Of a DNA stretch of 64,000 nt, positions 8,892 through 17,222 are shown piece by piece. Position 1 is the stretch's first letter. Every line of letters begins with the position of its first letter. The position numbers and the translations under genes are program-made. Source of the DNA: Deltaproteobacteria bacterium (GTDB lineage: Bacteria; Myxococcota; JACPTQ01); contig JACPTQ010000015.1 in the NCBI GenBank assembly GCA_016192705.1, forward strand, positions 1 to 64,000, in the 5' to 3' direction. The notes beneath the pieces were generated by a model, which saw nothing but the letters and a program-made list of their open reading frames with translations, searched no databases and had not been told where the DNA came from.

Positions 8892-10282
8892 TCCGCGCCG
8901 CTGCTTCCGTATTCGAATATTTTCAACGCCAAGTCGCAAGGGCACATAAGCGCAACAAGAGACGCCTCTTCCCTTTGGGCCTTTGCGTCTTTGCGTTGCT
9001 CTCTCCCCCCGCCCACGCGAGTCTCCCCGACGCAGCCGGCTTCGGCGCCCGCGGCGTCGCACTCGCCAACGGCGGCTCCGCGGCGGCCATCGATTACACA
9101 GCGACCTTTTACAACCCGGCAGGCCTCGCGCTCTCCGAAACGACGTCACTCGGACTCGGCTACACCGCCTTCAACCCCGACGTCCGCGTCAACGGCCGCT
9201 CGCCCGACCTTAAGGCCGCGCGCGGCGCGACGTTCGGACTCGCCGTCCCCTTCGCGTTTTCAAAACCTCTTCCCGACTGGTCATTCGGCGCTGGACTCGG
9301 GCTGTTTCTCCCCGATTCACTGCTCGTTTCGGTTCGCCTCAAACCCCCATCGACGCCACGCTTCCCGGCTTTCGACCATCGCCTTCATCGCATCTGGATC
9401 ACCACCGCCCTCGCCGCATCCTACAAAAAAAGCGTCGCGCTCGGCCTCGGCACGTCGATCCTCGCCGATGTCGCTGGCACCGGCGCCGACCTCGATCTCT
9501 CTCTCGACCTCAACCAAATCGCCGACCCATCCGCGCAGCGGGCCCGCGCGCGCCTCGACGTTGACATCAAAACGCGCGTCGGTGTTGTCGCATCCGCGTG
9601 GTGGCGCGCCGCGAGCGCCTTCGACCTCGCCATCACCTATCGCGCCGCGCTCGCCATCGACAACGAATTCCGCACCTTCGCCAAGATTCAAACCGGCATC
9701 CTCAATGGCGACGTTTCGATCCTCTTCAAAGACGTCGAATACTACACACCGCACACGCTCACACTTGCGGCCGCGTGGCGGCCGACGTCATCCTTGACGC
9801 TCTTCGCCGATTTCGTCCTCTCGCTCTGGGGCCTCGCGCCAAAACCTGTTCCCGACGTCAGCCTCGCGGTCAACCTCGGCACACCCGATCCAACCGCGCC
9901 CCTCGTGCTTCAGCCCGGCGACGGTGATTACTGGAACACGATTTCGATTCGCCTCGCCGTCGAATGGACCGCTCGCTTCTCACGCACCATCACGCACACA
10001 CTGCGCGGCGGCATCGCCTACGAGCCAACGCCGGTCCCGCCGCAGCGCGGCCTTCTGACGCTCATCGACAGCGATCGTTACGCGTTCACTTTCGGCTCCG
10101 GTTTTCTATTCAGCGGTTTTTCCGAGATCTTCAAAGAGCCACTCAGCATCGACTGGGCTCTGCGCGTCGACTGGCTCACCGACCGCACCACCACCAAGGA
10201 CGACCCGACAACGCCCGTTCCACGCTTCACAGCCGGGGGTTTCATCGTCGGCGGCGCCATCACCACCACGGTGCGCTTTTGA
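8888..10282 (+). CDS. FadL/OMPP1-like outer-membrane barrel protein, second copy
   Basis: The 464-aa product starts at a GTG overlapping the previous stop (GTGA). The long basic n-region (HKRNKRR) and the core LGLCVFALL end in PPAHA, a good signal peptidase I site. The mature part begins GFGARGVALANGGSAAAIDY followed by FYNPAGLAL, the FadL-family box, and continues as an amphipathic beta barrel. It is a tandem paralogue of the 7557 product, and the pair may form different channels for the same route. Both arms of a family-2 repeat lie inside its signal-peptide coding region. The C-terminal Phe fits a barrel assembly signal. Confidence 0.85.
   Translation: MIRAAASVFEYFQRQVARAHKRNKRRLFPLGLCVFALLSPPAHASLPDAAGFGARGVALANGGSAAAIDYTATFYNPAGLALSETTSLGLGYTAFNPDVRVNGRSPDLKAARGATFGLAVPFAFSKPLPDWSFGAGLGLFLPDSLLVSVRLKPPSTPRFPAFDHRLHRIWITTALAASYKKSVALGLGTSILADVAGTGADLDLSLDLNQIADPSAQRARARLDVDIKTRVGVVASAWWRAASAFDLAITYRAALAIDNEFRTFAKIQTGILNGDVSILFKDVEYYTPHTLTLAAAWRPTSSLTLFADFVLSLWGLAPKPVPDVSLAVNLGTPDPTAPLVLQPGDGDYWNTISIRLAVEWTARFSRTITHTLRGGIAYEPTPVPPQRGLLTLIDSDRYAFTFGSGFLFSGFSEIFKEPLSIDWALRVDWLTDRTTTKDDPTTPVPRFTAGGFIVGGAITTTVRF
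8921..8999 (+). repeat. Palindromic repeat element, family 2, in signal peptide
   Basis: The left arm TTTCAACGCCAAGTCGCAAG and the right arm GGGCCTTTGCGTCTTTGCG are roughly inverse complements. The element resembles those at 58823-58893 and 60737-60812. Here it encodes the n- and h-regions of the 8888 signal peptide. Confidence 0.7.
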
Positions 10283-11688
10283 AATCCTTCTTCTCCCTCC
10301 GATCTCCCCACCTCTGTGTCTCTGTGGTTGCATTTTTCCTCTCTTCTTCTTGCTCCTCTCTCGGCGGCGACGCACCCACCACCCGCAACCTCCCCGAGCT
10401 CCCAACCCTCGCGTTCCGCACCGAGACGCTGACGATGTGCGAGGGTGCCGTCGAGCTTGCCGCCGCCGCAAACTCCGCAACCGGTGTCTGCGCCGCACCC
10501 GACGCGGGATTCGCCGCTTGTGCCGCCGATTCCGAATGTGCCGCGCGTGAGGCGTGCCGCTGCGGACGCTGTGTTCTCCCGCTCTGCTCCGAGCAAGCCG
10601 ACTGCCCACCCGGGCACACGTGCAACAAGGGCCGCTGCGACCTCACGAACGGCGTCGGCTTCGATTGTCCGTCCGGCACCGCGCTCTCAAGCGGCCTCTG
10701 CGTGCCGACATGCGCCAGCCCGGCCGATTGCCGCGTCGGCGAGGCGTGCGTGGGCGGCCTTTGCGACGTGCGGACCTGCCTCTCGGGCACTGGCTGTTCC
10801 GCAGGCGAATCGTGCCACGAGGCGCGCCGCGCGGTCTCACTCGGCTCGCCGGTCGCGCTCGTCGTCGACGGTGGCGTTCGCATCTGGTTCGAAGCCCGCG
10901 GATCGAGCGCCTCGTCAATCCGTTCCGCCACGAGCGCCGACGGACTCAAGTTCACGTCGTCCTCCAACGCGGCGCTCACTGCCACAAACGCGTGGGAAGG
11001 CACTCGCGTCGCAGCCCCAAGCGTCATCGCGGCCGACGGCGGCTTTCTCCTTTTCTACGAAGGCGGGTTAAACGCGGCCGGCATCGGCGTCAGCTGGTCG
11101 ACGTCGGGCGACACCTTCGTCTCGCAATCAACATCGGCGCCGCTCATCGCGGCCAGCGCCGCATGGGAATCGGGGCGCATCGGCGGGCCGTCTGTTGTGG
11201 CGTGGGACGGTCCCACAACGATCTACTACGAAGCCGGCCCAGCGAATGCGCGTGCCATCGGCGTCGCCACGACCAACAACGCGGGTAGTTTCGATCGCGC
11301 GGGCCCGATCCTTACCGCCACCTCGGTTTCGTCCGCTGCCGCGCGCGGCCCCGGATGGTCAAGCGTTCTCGAGGTCTACGCCCCATCCGCGATGCGACTC
11401 GGCTCGGCCGCCGCGCCCGGTGCAACGTGGCTCTGGTTTTCGGTGCGCGGCATTGAAAAAGGTGCCGCGATCATCAACGAATCGATCGGCTTCGCGGTCG
11501 CCCCCGACGGCGTTTCAGCGGTCGCGACCCCGTACAATCCCGCTTACCATCGATTCAACTCGTATTTGACCGCGATGGACGAAGGCGAGCCGAGCCTCAT
11601 CCCAGTTGGCGAAAACGGGCTTCGCCTCTACTTCACATCACGCGGTCCCAACGACGGCCTCGGTGTCGCGCGCTCGTTCGTCGAGTAA
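10279..11688 (+). CDS. Lipoprotein with Cys-rich repeats and a glycosidase-like propeller
   Basis: The 469-aa product starts at a TTG overlapping the previous stop (TTGA). The signal peptide ends LSSSC. Residues about 60-175 contain Dickkopf-like disulfide modules of the type CxxxxDCxxGxxCxxGxC (SEQADCPPGHTCNKGRC, ASPADCRVGEACVGGLC). Residues about 185-460 form repeated blades such as VRIWFEARG, FLLFYEGG and TTIYYEAG, each followed by I(G/R)xA/SxS, resembling five-bladed glycoside hydrolase-type propellers. No complete catalytic set was identified, so sugar or surface binding is as likely as hydrolysis. It is the last gene of the coupled series. A short T-run follows the stop. Confidence 0.8.
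   Translation: MKSFFSLRSPHLCVSVVAFFLSSSCSSLGGDAPTTRNLPELPTLAFRTETLTMCEGAVELAAAANSATGVCAAPDAGFAACAADSECAAREACRCGRCVLPLCSEQADCPPGHTCNKGRCDLTNGVGFDCPSGTALSSGLCVPTCASPADCRVGEACVGGLCDVRTCLSGTGCSAGESCHEARRAVSLGSPVALVVDGGVRIWFEARGSSASSIRSATSADGLKFTSSSNAALTATNAWEGTRVAAPSVIAADGGFLLFYEGGLNAAGIGVSWSTSGDTFVSQSTSAPLIAASAAWESGRIGGPSVVAWDGPTTIYYEAGPANARAIGVATTNNAGSFDRAGPILTATSVSSAAARGPGWSSVLEVYAPSAMRLGSAAAPGATWLWFSVRGIEKGAAIINESIGFAVAPDGVSAVATPYNPAYHRFNSYLTAMDEGEPSLIPVGENGLRLYFTSRGPNDGLGVARSFVE
10308..10336 (+). repeat. Family 1 repeat arm in signal peptide
   Basis: CCTCTGTGTCTCTGTGGTTG matches the right arm at 3094-3112 and reads LCVSVV in the h-region of the 10279 gene. Confidence 0.75.
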
Positions 11689-11754
11689 GTAATTTTTTTT
11701 CGCGCCAGCAATAAGGCGTTGCCGCAACTTGGCGGCCGGTTTAACCTGGAAGTC

Positions 11755-12885
11755 ATGATGGGAACCTCGGCCAAAAACAAAACGGTTCGTTATTCCGTCT
11801 TCTTTCTGGGCGGCCTCGTCGCGTGGAGTATCTCAGAAACGGCTTCAGCGAGTAACCCGGCTGCCCCGATCAACGGTTGGCCCACTGCGGCAGCGCCCAA
11901 TGGGCGTGTGCTCTCGCTGGATCTCGCGCGGATCAATGAGAAGAAGCTGTTGCGGCCGGGTCGAGCGGGGGCGCTCTATGCGATTGCCGCGAAGCCAAGC
12001 GAATTCCGGGCGGATCGCACGCCGCTCATTCTCATTCACGGCATCAAGGGCGATCCCAAAGACCTGCAACACGTTTTGAACCGTTTCAAGTCGCGACCGG
12101 TCCAGTTCTACGCATTCGCGTACGACGACTACCATCGCCGAACCAGTCTCAACGGCAATGACCTCGCCGAGCAGCTGGCTGCACTGAGCGAGCGTTATTG
12201 GGGACCGGAGCGCGAGGTGATCATCGTGGCGCACAGCATGGGCGGTCTCGTCGCGAGGTACGCCCTCAATCAGCTTGCGTTTGGCGTTTCGCCGCGCATC
12301 AACCGGTTCAAGATGGTTCGGCTCTTTACGGTCGACACCCCGTGGCACGGCTACGGTGGCCCGAGCGATCGCGGCGTCGAAGGGTTCTTCATGAAGGTTG
12401 CGGGCGCGTTTATGCCCGACGGACTCGAGGACATGCGCGCTGAGTCGGGCCTTTTTCAGGGCCGCCCCAACGGCCGAAGCGCCGCCGAACGGGCCGGGCT
12501 TCTCAACTTGATTCTTCCGGCGCACGTCAAAGTTAACGTCGTTTTTGCTCAAGATGGGAAGAACATCATGGATTACACCGAGGGCGACATCAAGGATCTC
12601 GTCCCGAAAATCGCCGCGCGCTTTGGAAGTAACACGCCGATCCGCGGAACGGCTCGGCAGATTAATTTCTGGAAGGCTCTCATTCAAGCGCGGACCGCGA
12701 TTTCCGCCTTCCGCAGCGAAATGGAAAGCGCCGCGACCGCCGGTCGTCTGACCGAGGCGACCGTCCGCGACGCGCTCGACCGCCACTACCCGCGTTTCCC
12801 CGGCGACCACACCGGCGTGTTGCGCGAACACCCTGGGAAGAGAAGTTTCTTGGACCACCTGAGTGATCAACTTGGTCAACCCTAA
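11755..12885 (+). CDS. Secreted lipase-like alpha/beta hydrolase
   Basis: The 376-aa product has an N-terminal export segment (YSVFFLGGLVAWSISETASA). It then shows an alpha/beta hydrolase fold with the oxyanion stretch LILIHGIKG (His95-Gly96) and the nucleophile elbow AHSMGG (Ser161). The stretch RLFTVDTPWHG after the elbow resembles PGAP1/lipase-class proteins. It probably hydrolyses an ester or lipid outside the cytoplasm. The first of two adjacent ATG codons is used; GGAAG lies just upstream and the second ATG (11758) is equally possible. The 66-bp gap from the preceding operon suggests either read-through or its own weak promoter. Repeat copy B begins 2 bp after the stop. Confidence 0.82.
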   Translation: MMGTSAKNKTVRYSVFFLGGLVAWSISETASASNPAAPINGWPTAAAPNGRVLSLDLARINEKKLLRPGRAGALYAIAAKPSEFRADRTPLILIHGIKGDPKDLQHVLNRFKSRPVQFYAFAYDDYHRRTSLNGNDLAEQLAALSERYWGPEREVIIVAHSMGGLVARYALNQLAFGVSPRINRFKMVRLFTVDTPWHGYGGPSDRGVEGFFMKVAGAFMPDGLEDMRAESGLFQGRPNGRSAAERAGLLNLILPAHVKVNVVFAQDGKNIMDYTEGDIKDLVPKIAARFGSNTPIRGTARQINFWKALIQARTAISAFRSEMESAATAGRLTEATVRDALDRHYPRFPGDHTGVLREHPGKRSFLDHLSDQLGQP

Positions 12886-12887
12886 CT

Positions 12888-13052
12888 CCTGATTCCCGGA
12901 AAACGGGCAAGATTTGCGTGGGACGGGCGGGGTCTGGGCGCGCTCCGGCTCGCGAAAGTCCTCGGGTCTGACATAAAATGTGAGTGTGCACGAAATGAAT
13001 CAAACATCATGAGAACGGCAATGCCACGCCCAATCGGCACCTCATCCCCTGC
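12888..13052 (-). repeat. Dispersed ~165-bp intergenic repeat, copy B
   Basis: This is the inverse of copy A at 61-226. Shared segments include GCAGGGGATGAGGTGCCGAT, TTCTCATGATGTTTGATTC and CAGACCCGAGGACTTTCGCG. It matches copy A over its full length, whereas copy C starts about 10 bases later. It abuts the hydrolase stop codon and could act on transcript ends. Confidence 0.85.
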
Positions 13053-13472
13053 GGACGCGAGCCTCCGCTTGCCCAATCCCCGCCCGCCCAACCAGAAACC
13101 AGCCGTTTCCCTGGAACGGCGGTTGAGAGACTTGGGGGTCGATCGATCGTTAGCCGACACCCAGCAGGTGAACTCTTCGAACCGCCCGCAAGCCTTAGAA
13201 AAATGTCCTCGGGCAGCGGTCAGCCCGGATTCGCGTAGGGTCGGCAGGGGCCCGCATAGGCGCGCCTCCGCAGGGTCTGCAGCGCGGTATCGGCTGGGAT
13301 TAGCGACTTTCGCTTGCCTCTGAACAGCGGCTCTGTCATGCGCGATAGTTTAGACCCGAGGACGTCGGCGCGCCGAAGCGGCACTTGCCGACCGTACGCA
13401 CGGACGAAAACTGGCTGCTTATCCGGGGATCTAAGGAAACCTAACCTGGTTTCGGCGTAAAATACTTGTGCG
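13053..13472. other. Gene-free stretch with a 30-bp repeat and a small palindrome
   Basis: No convincing gene is visible. Bases 13352-13381 (AGACCCGAGGACGTCGGCGC onward) recur inverted at 61384-61413, and the first 12 bases also occur within the 165-bp repeat. GAAACC at 13436-13441 and GGTTTC at 13448-13453 form a 6-bp inverted repeat 20 bp before the next gene, a possible operator. No strong promoter was seen. Confidence 0.5.
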
Positions 13473-15125
13473 GTGAAACGGTCTCCTACCTTTTCTTTCT
13501 TGGCTCTCGTTGCCGCACTGGCATGCTCGGACAGTAAAGATGTTCCGCGACCGCGCGCTCTTGCGCAGCCCCGTGATCTCGTCCCGAGAGCCGCTGTCCC
13601 GCTCGGGCCACCCAGCTCACATCCGGCGAAAGCTTCCGATATCGCAGCCCTTCGCGAGACGCTCCGCCAAAATCCGAAATCGGCCGCGACGCTCGTGACG
13701 CTCGCCGAACGGCTTCTCGCCGAAGGCTCGCGTGGATCACGCGATGAGGCCGAACGCCTCCTCGAACGCGCTCTGCTCATCGATCCAACCGAGCCGCGCG
13801 GCGCCGACGCGCTTCGTCGAATCCTTACGGCCAGCGGGCGCTCGAACGACTGGAGGGCGCTCCGCGCACGGCTTGTTCGCGTGAAAGCGTGTCCGCCGTC
13901 ACTCGTCCTTGAACACGCCCAAGACCTCCTCACGCATAAGCTCTATCAAGAGACCCGCGATCTTCTCGTTGCCCGACGCGACCTCACAAAAAAAGCGGCC
14001 GACCTCCTCATGGTTCTCGCGAGCGCGTACGAGGGTCTCTCTCAGAGCGCTGAAGCGGCCGCCACGCTCACGCGCGCCGCGAATCGCCTCGACCGCGGCG
14101 AGAATGCTGACAGCTTACGGCTCCGCGCCGCTCGCCTCTTCGTCGATGCGAACGACGCACGCGCCGCGATACGTCTCCTCGCGTACGTCGACTCACCACG
14201 CCTCAAATCCCTCGCCATGGCGGAGCGCGGCGACGCCTATCGAAAGATCGGTGAGTGGCGGGCCGCGGCAGCCGAGTACCGCGAAGCGCTGCGAGGCGAG
14301 CCCACGAACGGCGGTTGGTACGCGGCACTCGCGGACGCGCTTGGAAAATCCGGCGACACCAAAGGGATGCGCGCTGCCCTTCTGGCCGCGCAACGTGCCG
14401 GCACCGACTCGACCAACATCCGTCTCACGATCGGCCAGGAGGCGCTCCGCTCAGGCGACGCCGACCGTGCGATCGACGTCTTTCGAAAGGCGGCTCTGGC
14501 CGATCCCAAATCTGTCGACGCAGCAACCCTACTCGCGTATGCGCTTGAGAGCCGCGGCCGAACACGTGAAGCGGAAGAATCGTACCGCCGCGCGATTGCG
14601 AGCGGTGCCGCCGCGAAAGACGCGCGCGTCAACCTTGCGATTCTCCTCGGGAAGAGGGGCGACTTTGCCGCACAACGATCGGTCATCGAGGAGGGGCTCA
14701 ACGCGGGGGACAGCGGTCGTTTACGTTTTCTACTTGGCGCGAGTTTCATCGCCGACGGCCAGCGCGAGCGCGCGCGAGAGGAGTTCGCCCGCGCCGCGCG
14801 TCTCGACGAGAAGGACCCGAAGCCGATTATCGAAATGGCGCGTCTCGACCAGGCAGCCGGAAAGAACGACGAGGCTCGGCGCCATTGGGACGAAGCGCTG
14901 AAGCGAAACCCACGCGCGCCCGACGCTCTGACGGGCAAAGCATCTTCGCTTGAGAACGACGGCGAACGCGAGCAAGCCGTTCGCCTTTACCGCGAGGCGT
15001 TGGCCGCCGATCCGCACCAGTCGTTTGCCCGCGAGCGACTCATCAAGCTGCTTGAGGCGATGAAGGAACCCGACGAGGCGGCAAAACTGCGCGAGGCCGC
15101 GGAGAAACTCCAGGCGCCACGCTAG
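13473..15125 (+). CDS. TPR-repeat lipoprotein
   Basis: The 550-aa product begins at GTG with a short signal peptide and the lipobox-like ALAC, so it is probably a lipoprotein, though the lipobox is imperfect. The rest is nearly all tetratricopeptide helices, with units such as AAAEYREALRGEPTNGGWYA, EESYRRAIASGAAAKDARVN and ARREFA-like pairs, and A/G-x-A spacing. TPR arrays hold protein complexes together; no enzymatic domain is present. It is transcribed alone towards the convergent translation cluster. No clear ribosome site precedes the GTG, so the start rests on the signal peptide. Confidence 0.85.
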   Translation: MKRSPTFSFLALVAALACSDSKDVPRPRALAQPRDLVPRAAVPLGPPSSHPAKASDIAALRETLRQNPKSAATLVTLAERLLAEGSRGSRDEAERLLERALLIDPTEPRGADALRRILTASGRSNDWRALRARLVRVKACPPSLVLEHAQDLLTHKLYQETRDLLVARRDLTKKAADLLMVLASAYEGLSQSAEAAATLTRAANRLDRGENADSLRLRAARLFVDANDARAAIRLLAYVDSPRLKSLAMAERGDAYRKIGEWRAAAAEYREALRGEPTNGGWYAALADALGKSGDTKGMRAALLAAQRAGTDSTNIRLTIGQEALRSGDADRAIDVFRKAALADPKSVDAATLLAYALESRGRTREAEESYRRAIASGAAAKDARVNLAILLGKRGDFAAQRSVIEEGLNAGDSGRLRFLLGASFIADGQRERAREEFARAARLDEKDPKPIIEMARLDQAAGKNDEARRHWDEALKRNPRAPDALTGKASSLENDGEREQAVRLYREALAADPHQSFARERLIKLLEAMKEPDEAAKLREAAEKLQAPR

Positions 15126-15162
15126 CGAAACAACCCCTTGAAGCCATTGGGGGCGACCGAAA

Positions 15163-15226
15163 CGCCCGCTGCGCGCACGGTTGGCGCAGCAGCGACTCTG
15201 CGGGCGCATCTAAAACGGGCCGTTTT
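15163..15226. terminator. Possible bidirectional terminator hairpins
   Basis: The gap between two converging genes holds GCTGCGC...GCGCAGC (7-bp stem, 9-base loop) inside an outer CGCCCG/CGGGCG pairing. It also holds AAAACGGGCCGTTTT, an almost perfect palindrome at about 15212-15226. The position fits transcription termination in both directions. No long T-run follows the first hairpin. Confidence 0.4.
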
Positions 15227-15330
15227 CTCTTGGCTTATGGAAACGCCCGAAGAGCGAGCAGACCGAAGCGTCTGCGAGCGCGGAGCTGCGGAGCCAACCG
15301 GAGCGCGCGGCGGGTGATTTTCCGACCCTG

Positions 15331-15847
15331 CTAAATCTCCATGACCTCTTTTTCTTTTTTCGAGATCAGCTCATCAACCTTCTTCACGGCGTCGTCCGTC
15401 GCGACCTGAACACGCTCCAACGCCTTTTTGAGATCGTCTTCGGTGATATCGCCACCGCTCTCCGTCTCTTTGAGCATTTCGTTCGCATCACGCCGCAAAT
15501 TGCGAAGCGCGACCTTCGCGTCTTCCGCACGCACCTTGAGCTGCTTCGCCATCTCCTTGCGCCGCTCCTCGGACAGCGGCGGAATCGGCAAACGCCCGCG
15601 TGATCGCCTTTTCGACTTCGCGAATCTGCGACTTGTCCCACGGCTTCACGGTGATGAGATGCGGGTCGGGCACCGCAAGCGTCGCCATTTGGTTGAGCGG
15701 CGTCGCCGTTCCGTAATAATCAACGCGCACGCCGTCAAGCATCGCGATGCTCGCTCGCCCCGTCCGCACCTTCGTCAAATCGCGCTTCAGCGCTTCAAAC
15801 GCCTTCGCAAAATTCGCATTCAGTTCGGCCAGAATCTCCTCTTCCAT
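15331..15847 (-). pseudogene. frr: Ribosome recycling factor, frame-broken by an internal deletion
   Basis: RRF splits post-termination ribosomes together with EF-G and is normally essential. The N-terminal half reads well from 15847 (AELNANFAKAFEALKRDL, KVRTGRASIAMLDGVRVDYY, IREVEKAI). It then leaves the family sequence near 15600. The C-terminal half (LPIPPLSEERRKEMAKQLK to KKEKEVMEI) continues in another frame down to 15331. Family members carry about 20 residues between EKAI and PPL, including SDLGLNP. Here only 19 bases remain, so about 41 bases are missing. That is too much and of the wrong type for programmed frameshifting. Either the assembly is wrong or another frr exists. The ATG overlaps the pyrH stop (TGATG). 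Confidence 0.88.
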
Positions 15848-16572
15848 CAGACATTCTCCTCAACCCGCGTGCCGACGTTTTCGCCCAGCACGACTCGCCG
15901 GATATTCCCCGGCACGGTCAAATTGAAAACCACGATAGGCAACCGATTATCTCGACAAAGCGATATCGCCGTCGAATCCATGACCCTGAGATCCTTGTTT
16001 AACACATCGAGGTACGTCAACCGATCAAACCTCACGGCGCTCTTGTCCTGCATCGGGTCGCGGTCGTACACGCCGTCGACCTTCGTCGCCTTCAAGATCA
16101 CTTCCGCGCCAATCTCCATCGCACGCAGCGCCGCCGCCGTATCGGTCGTAAAGTACGGGTTCCCCGTCCCCGCGGCGAAAATCACAACGCGCCCCTTTTC
16201 AAGATGCCGCGTCGCACGCCGCCGAATGTACGGCTCCGCGAGCGCCTGCAGCTCGATCGCCGACAACACCCGCGTGTGAACGCCCGACTGTTCGAGTCGA
16301 TTCTGCAACGCGAGCGCATTCAGTACCGTCGCGAGCATCCCCATGTAATCGGCACTTGCGCGCTCCATGCCGAGCGACGCCCCTGACACCCCCCTAAAAA
16401 TATTCCCGCCCCCGACGACGAGCGCGACCTCAACGCCGAGCCGTTGAACGTCCGCGACTTCGCTTGCAAACCGGTTCAGCGTATCCGGGTCGATGCCGAA
16501 CGCAGCCGGCCCCATCAACGCTTCGCCCGAAATTTTCAGCAGAATTCGGCGATACCGCGCGCGCGCTTCCAC
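15847..16572 (-). CDS. pyrH: UMP kinase
   Basis: The 241-aa cytoplasmic enzyme phosphorylates UMP with ATP for pyrimidine nucleotide supply. It belongs to the amino acid kinase fold: KISGEALMG near the N-terminus, [10 protein letters not shown], the UMP-binding region [20 protein letters not shown], and [20 protein letters not shown]. The frame extends upstream to 16638, but the GTG 2 bp after the tsf stop gives the standard family length. It lies in the conserved order rpsB-tsf-pyrH-frr. Confidence 0.95.
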   Translation of the reverse strand: MEARARYRRILLKISGEALMGPAAFGIDPDTLNRFASEVADVQRLGVEVALVVGGGNIFRGVSGASLGMERASADYMGMLATVLNALALQNRLEQSGVHTRVLSAIELQALAEPYIRRRATRHLEKGRVVIFAAGTGNPYFTTDTAAALRAMEIGAEVILKATKVDGVYDRDPMQDKSAVRFDRLTYLDVLNKDLRVMDSTAISLCRDNRLPIVVFNLTVPGNIRRVVLGENVGTRVEENV

Positions 16573-16574
16573 GG

Positions 16575-17183
16575 TCAATCGACCGATTCGCCAACCTGAA
16601 ACCGCGAAAACCGACGAATCGCGATCTTCTCGCCGCACTTCGCCGACTTCTCGTTGACGATGTCGCCGACCGATCGGTTCGTATCCTTAACGAACGCCTG
16701 CTCGGTCAAACAAACCTCCGAGTACCACTTCTTCAGCTTCCCCTCGACGATCTGATCGACAACGTTCGCTGGCTTTTTCGCATCGGCGACCTGCGCGCGA
16801 AAAATCTCTTTCTGCTTGTCGACCTCATCCACCGGAACCGCGGTCGGGTCGACGTACTGCGGGTTCGCCGCAGCCACATGCATCGCGACATCCCGAACGA
16901 GCTCCGCAAAATCGGGCGTCTTCGCGACAAAATCGGTCTCCGAATTCAACTCGATCAAAACGCCGATCTTTCCGCCCATATGAATGTACGCACCAACTTG
17001 CCCATCCGACGCCGTACGCGCAGCCCGCTTGAGCGCGCCCGCCAAATTCTTTTTTCGCAGGTAATCGATCGCCTTCGCAAAGTCCCCGGACGTCTCCGCG
17101 AGCGCCCGCTTGCAGTCCATAATCCCCGCGCCCGTGCGCTCTCGCAGGTTCTTCACCAAATCCGCATTGATTTCCGCCGCCAT
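16575..17183 (-). CDS. tsf: Elongation factor Ts, short form
   Basis: EF-Ts exchanges GDP on EF-Tu. The 202-aa product has the N-terminal UBA-like segment ([20 protein letters not shown]), the EF-Tu contact sequence ETDFVA (in [11 protein letters not shown]) and one core subdomain ending in [21 protein letters not shown]. It is of the short type, lacking the second core subdomain found in E. coli. The gene is 39 bp downstream of rpsB, with AAGGAG ahead of the ATG. Confidence 0.95.
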   Translation of the reverse strand: MAAEINADLVKNLRERTGAGIMDCKRALAETSGDFAKAIDYLRKKNLAGALKRAARTASDGQVGAYIHMGGKIGVLIELNSETDFVAKTPDFAELVRDVAMHVAAANPQYVDPTAVPVDEVDKQKEIFRAQVADAKKPANVVDQIVEGKLKKWYSEVCLTEQAFVKDTNRSVGDIVNEKSAKCGEKIAIRRFSRFQVGESVD

Positions 17184-17222
17184 AGCTTTCTCCTTATTAA
17201 GGTCGTCGTCGTGAGCCGCGTT

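Noticed and set aside
15488-15847. Programmed frameshift in frr
   Set aside because: No slippery site was found, and conserved residues are missing rather than shifted, so a deletion fits better.
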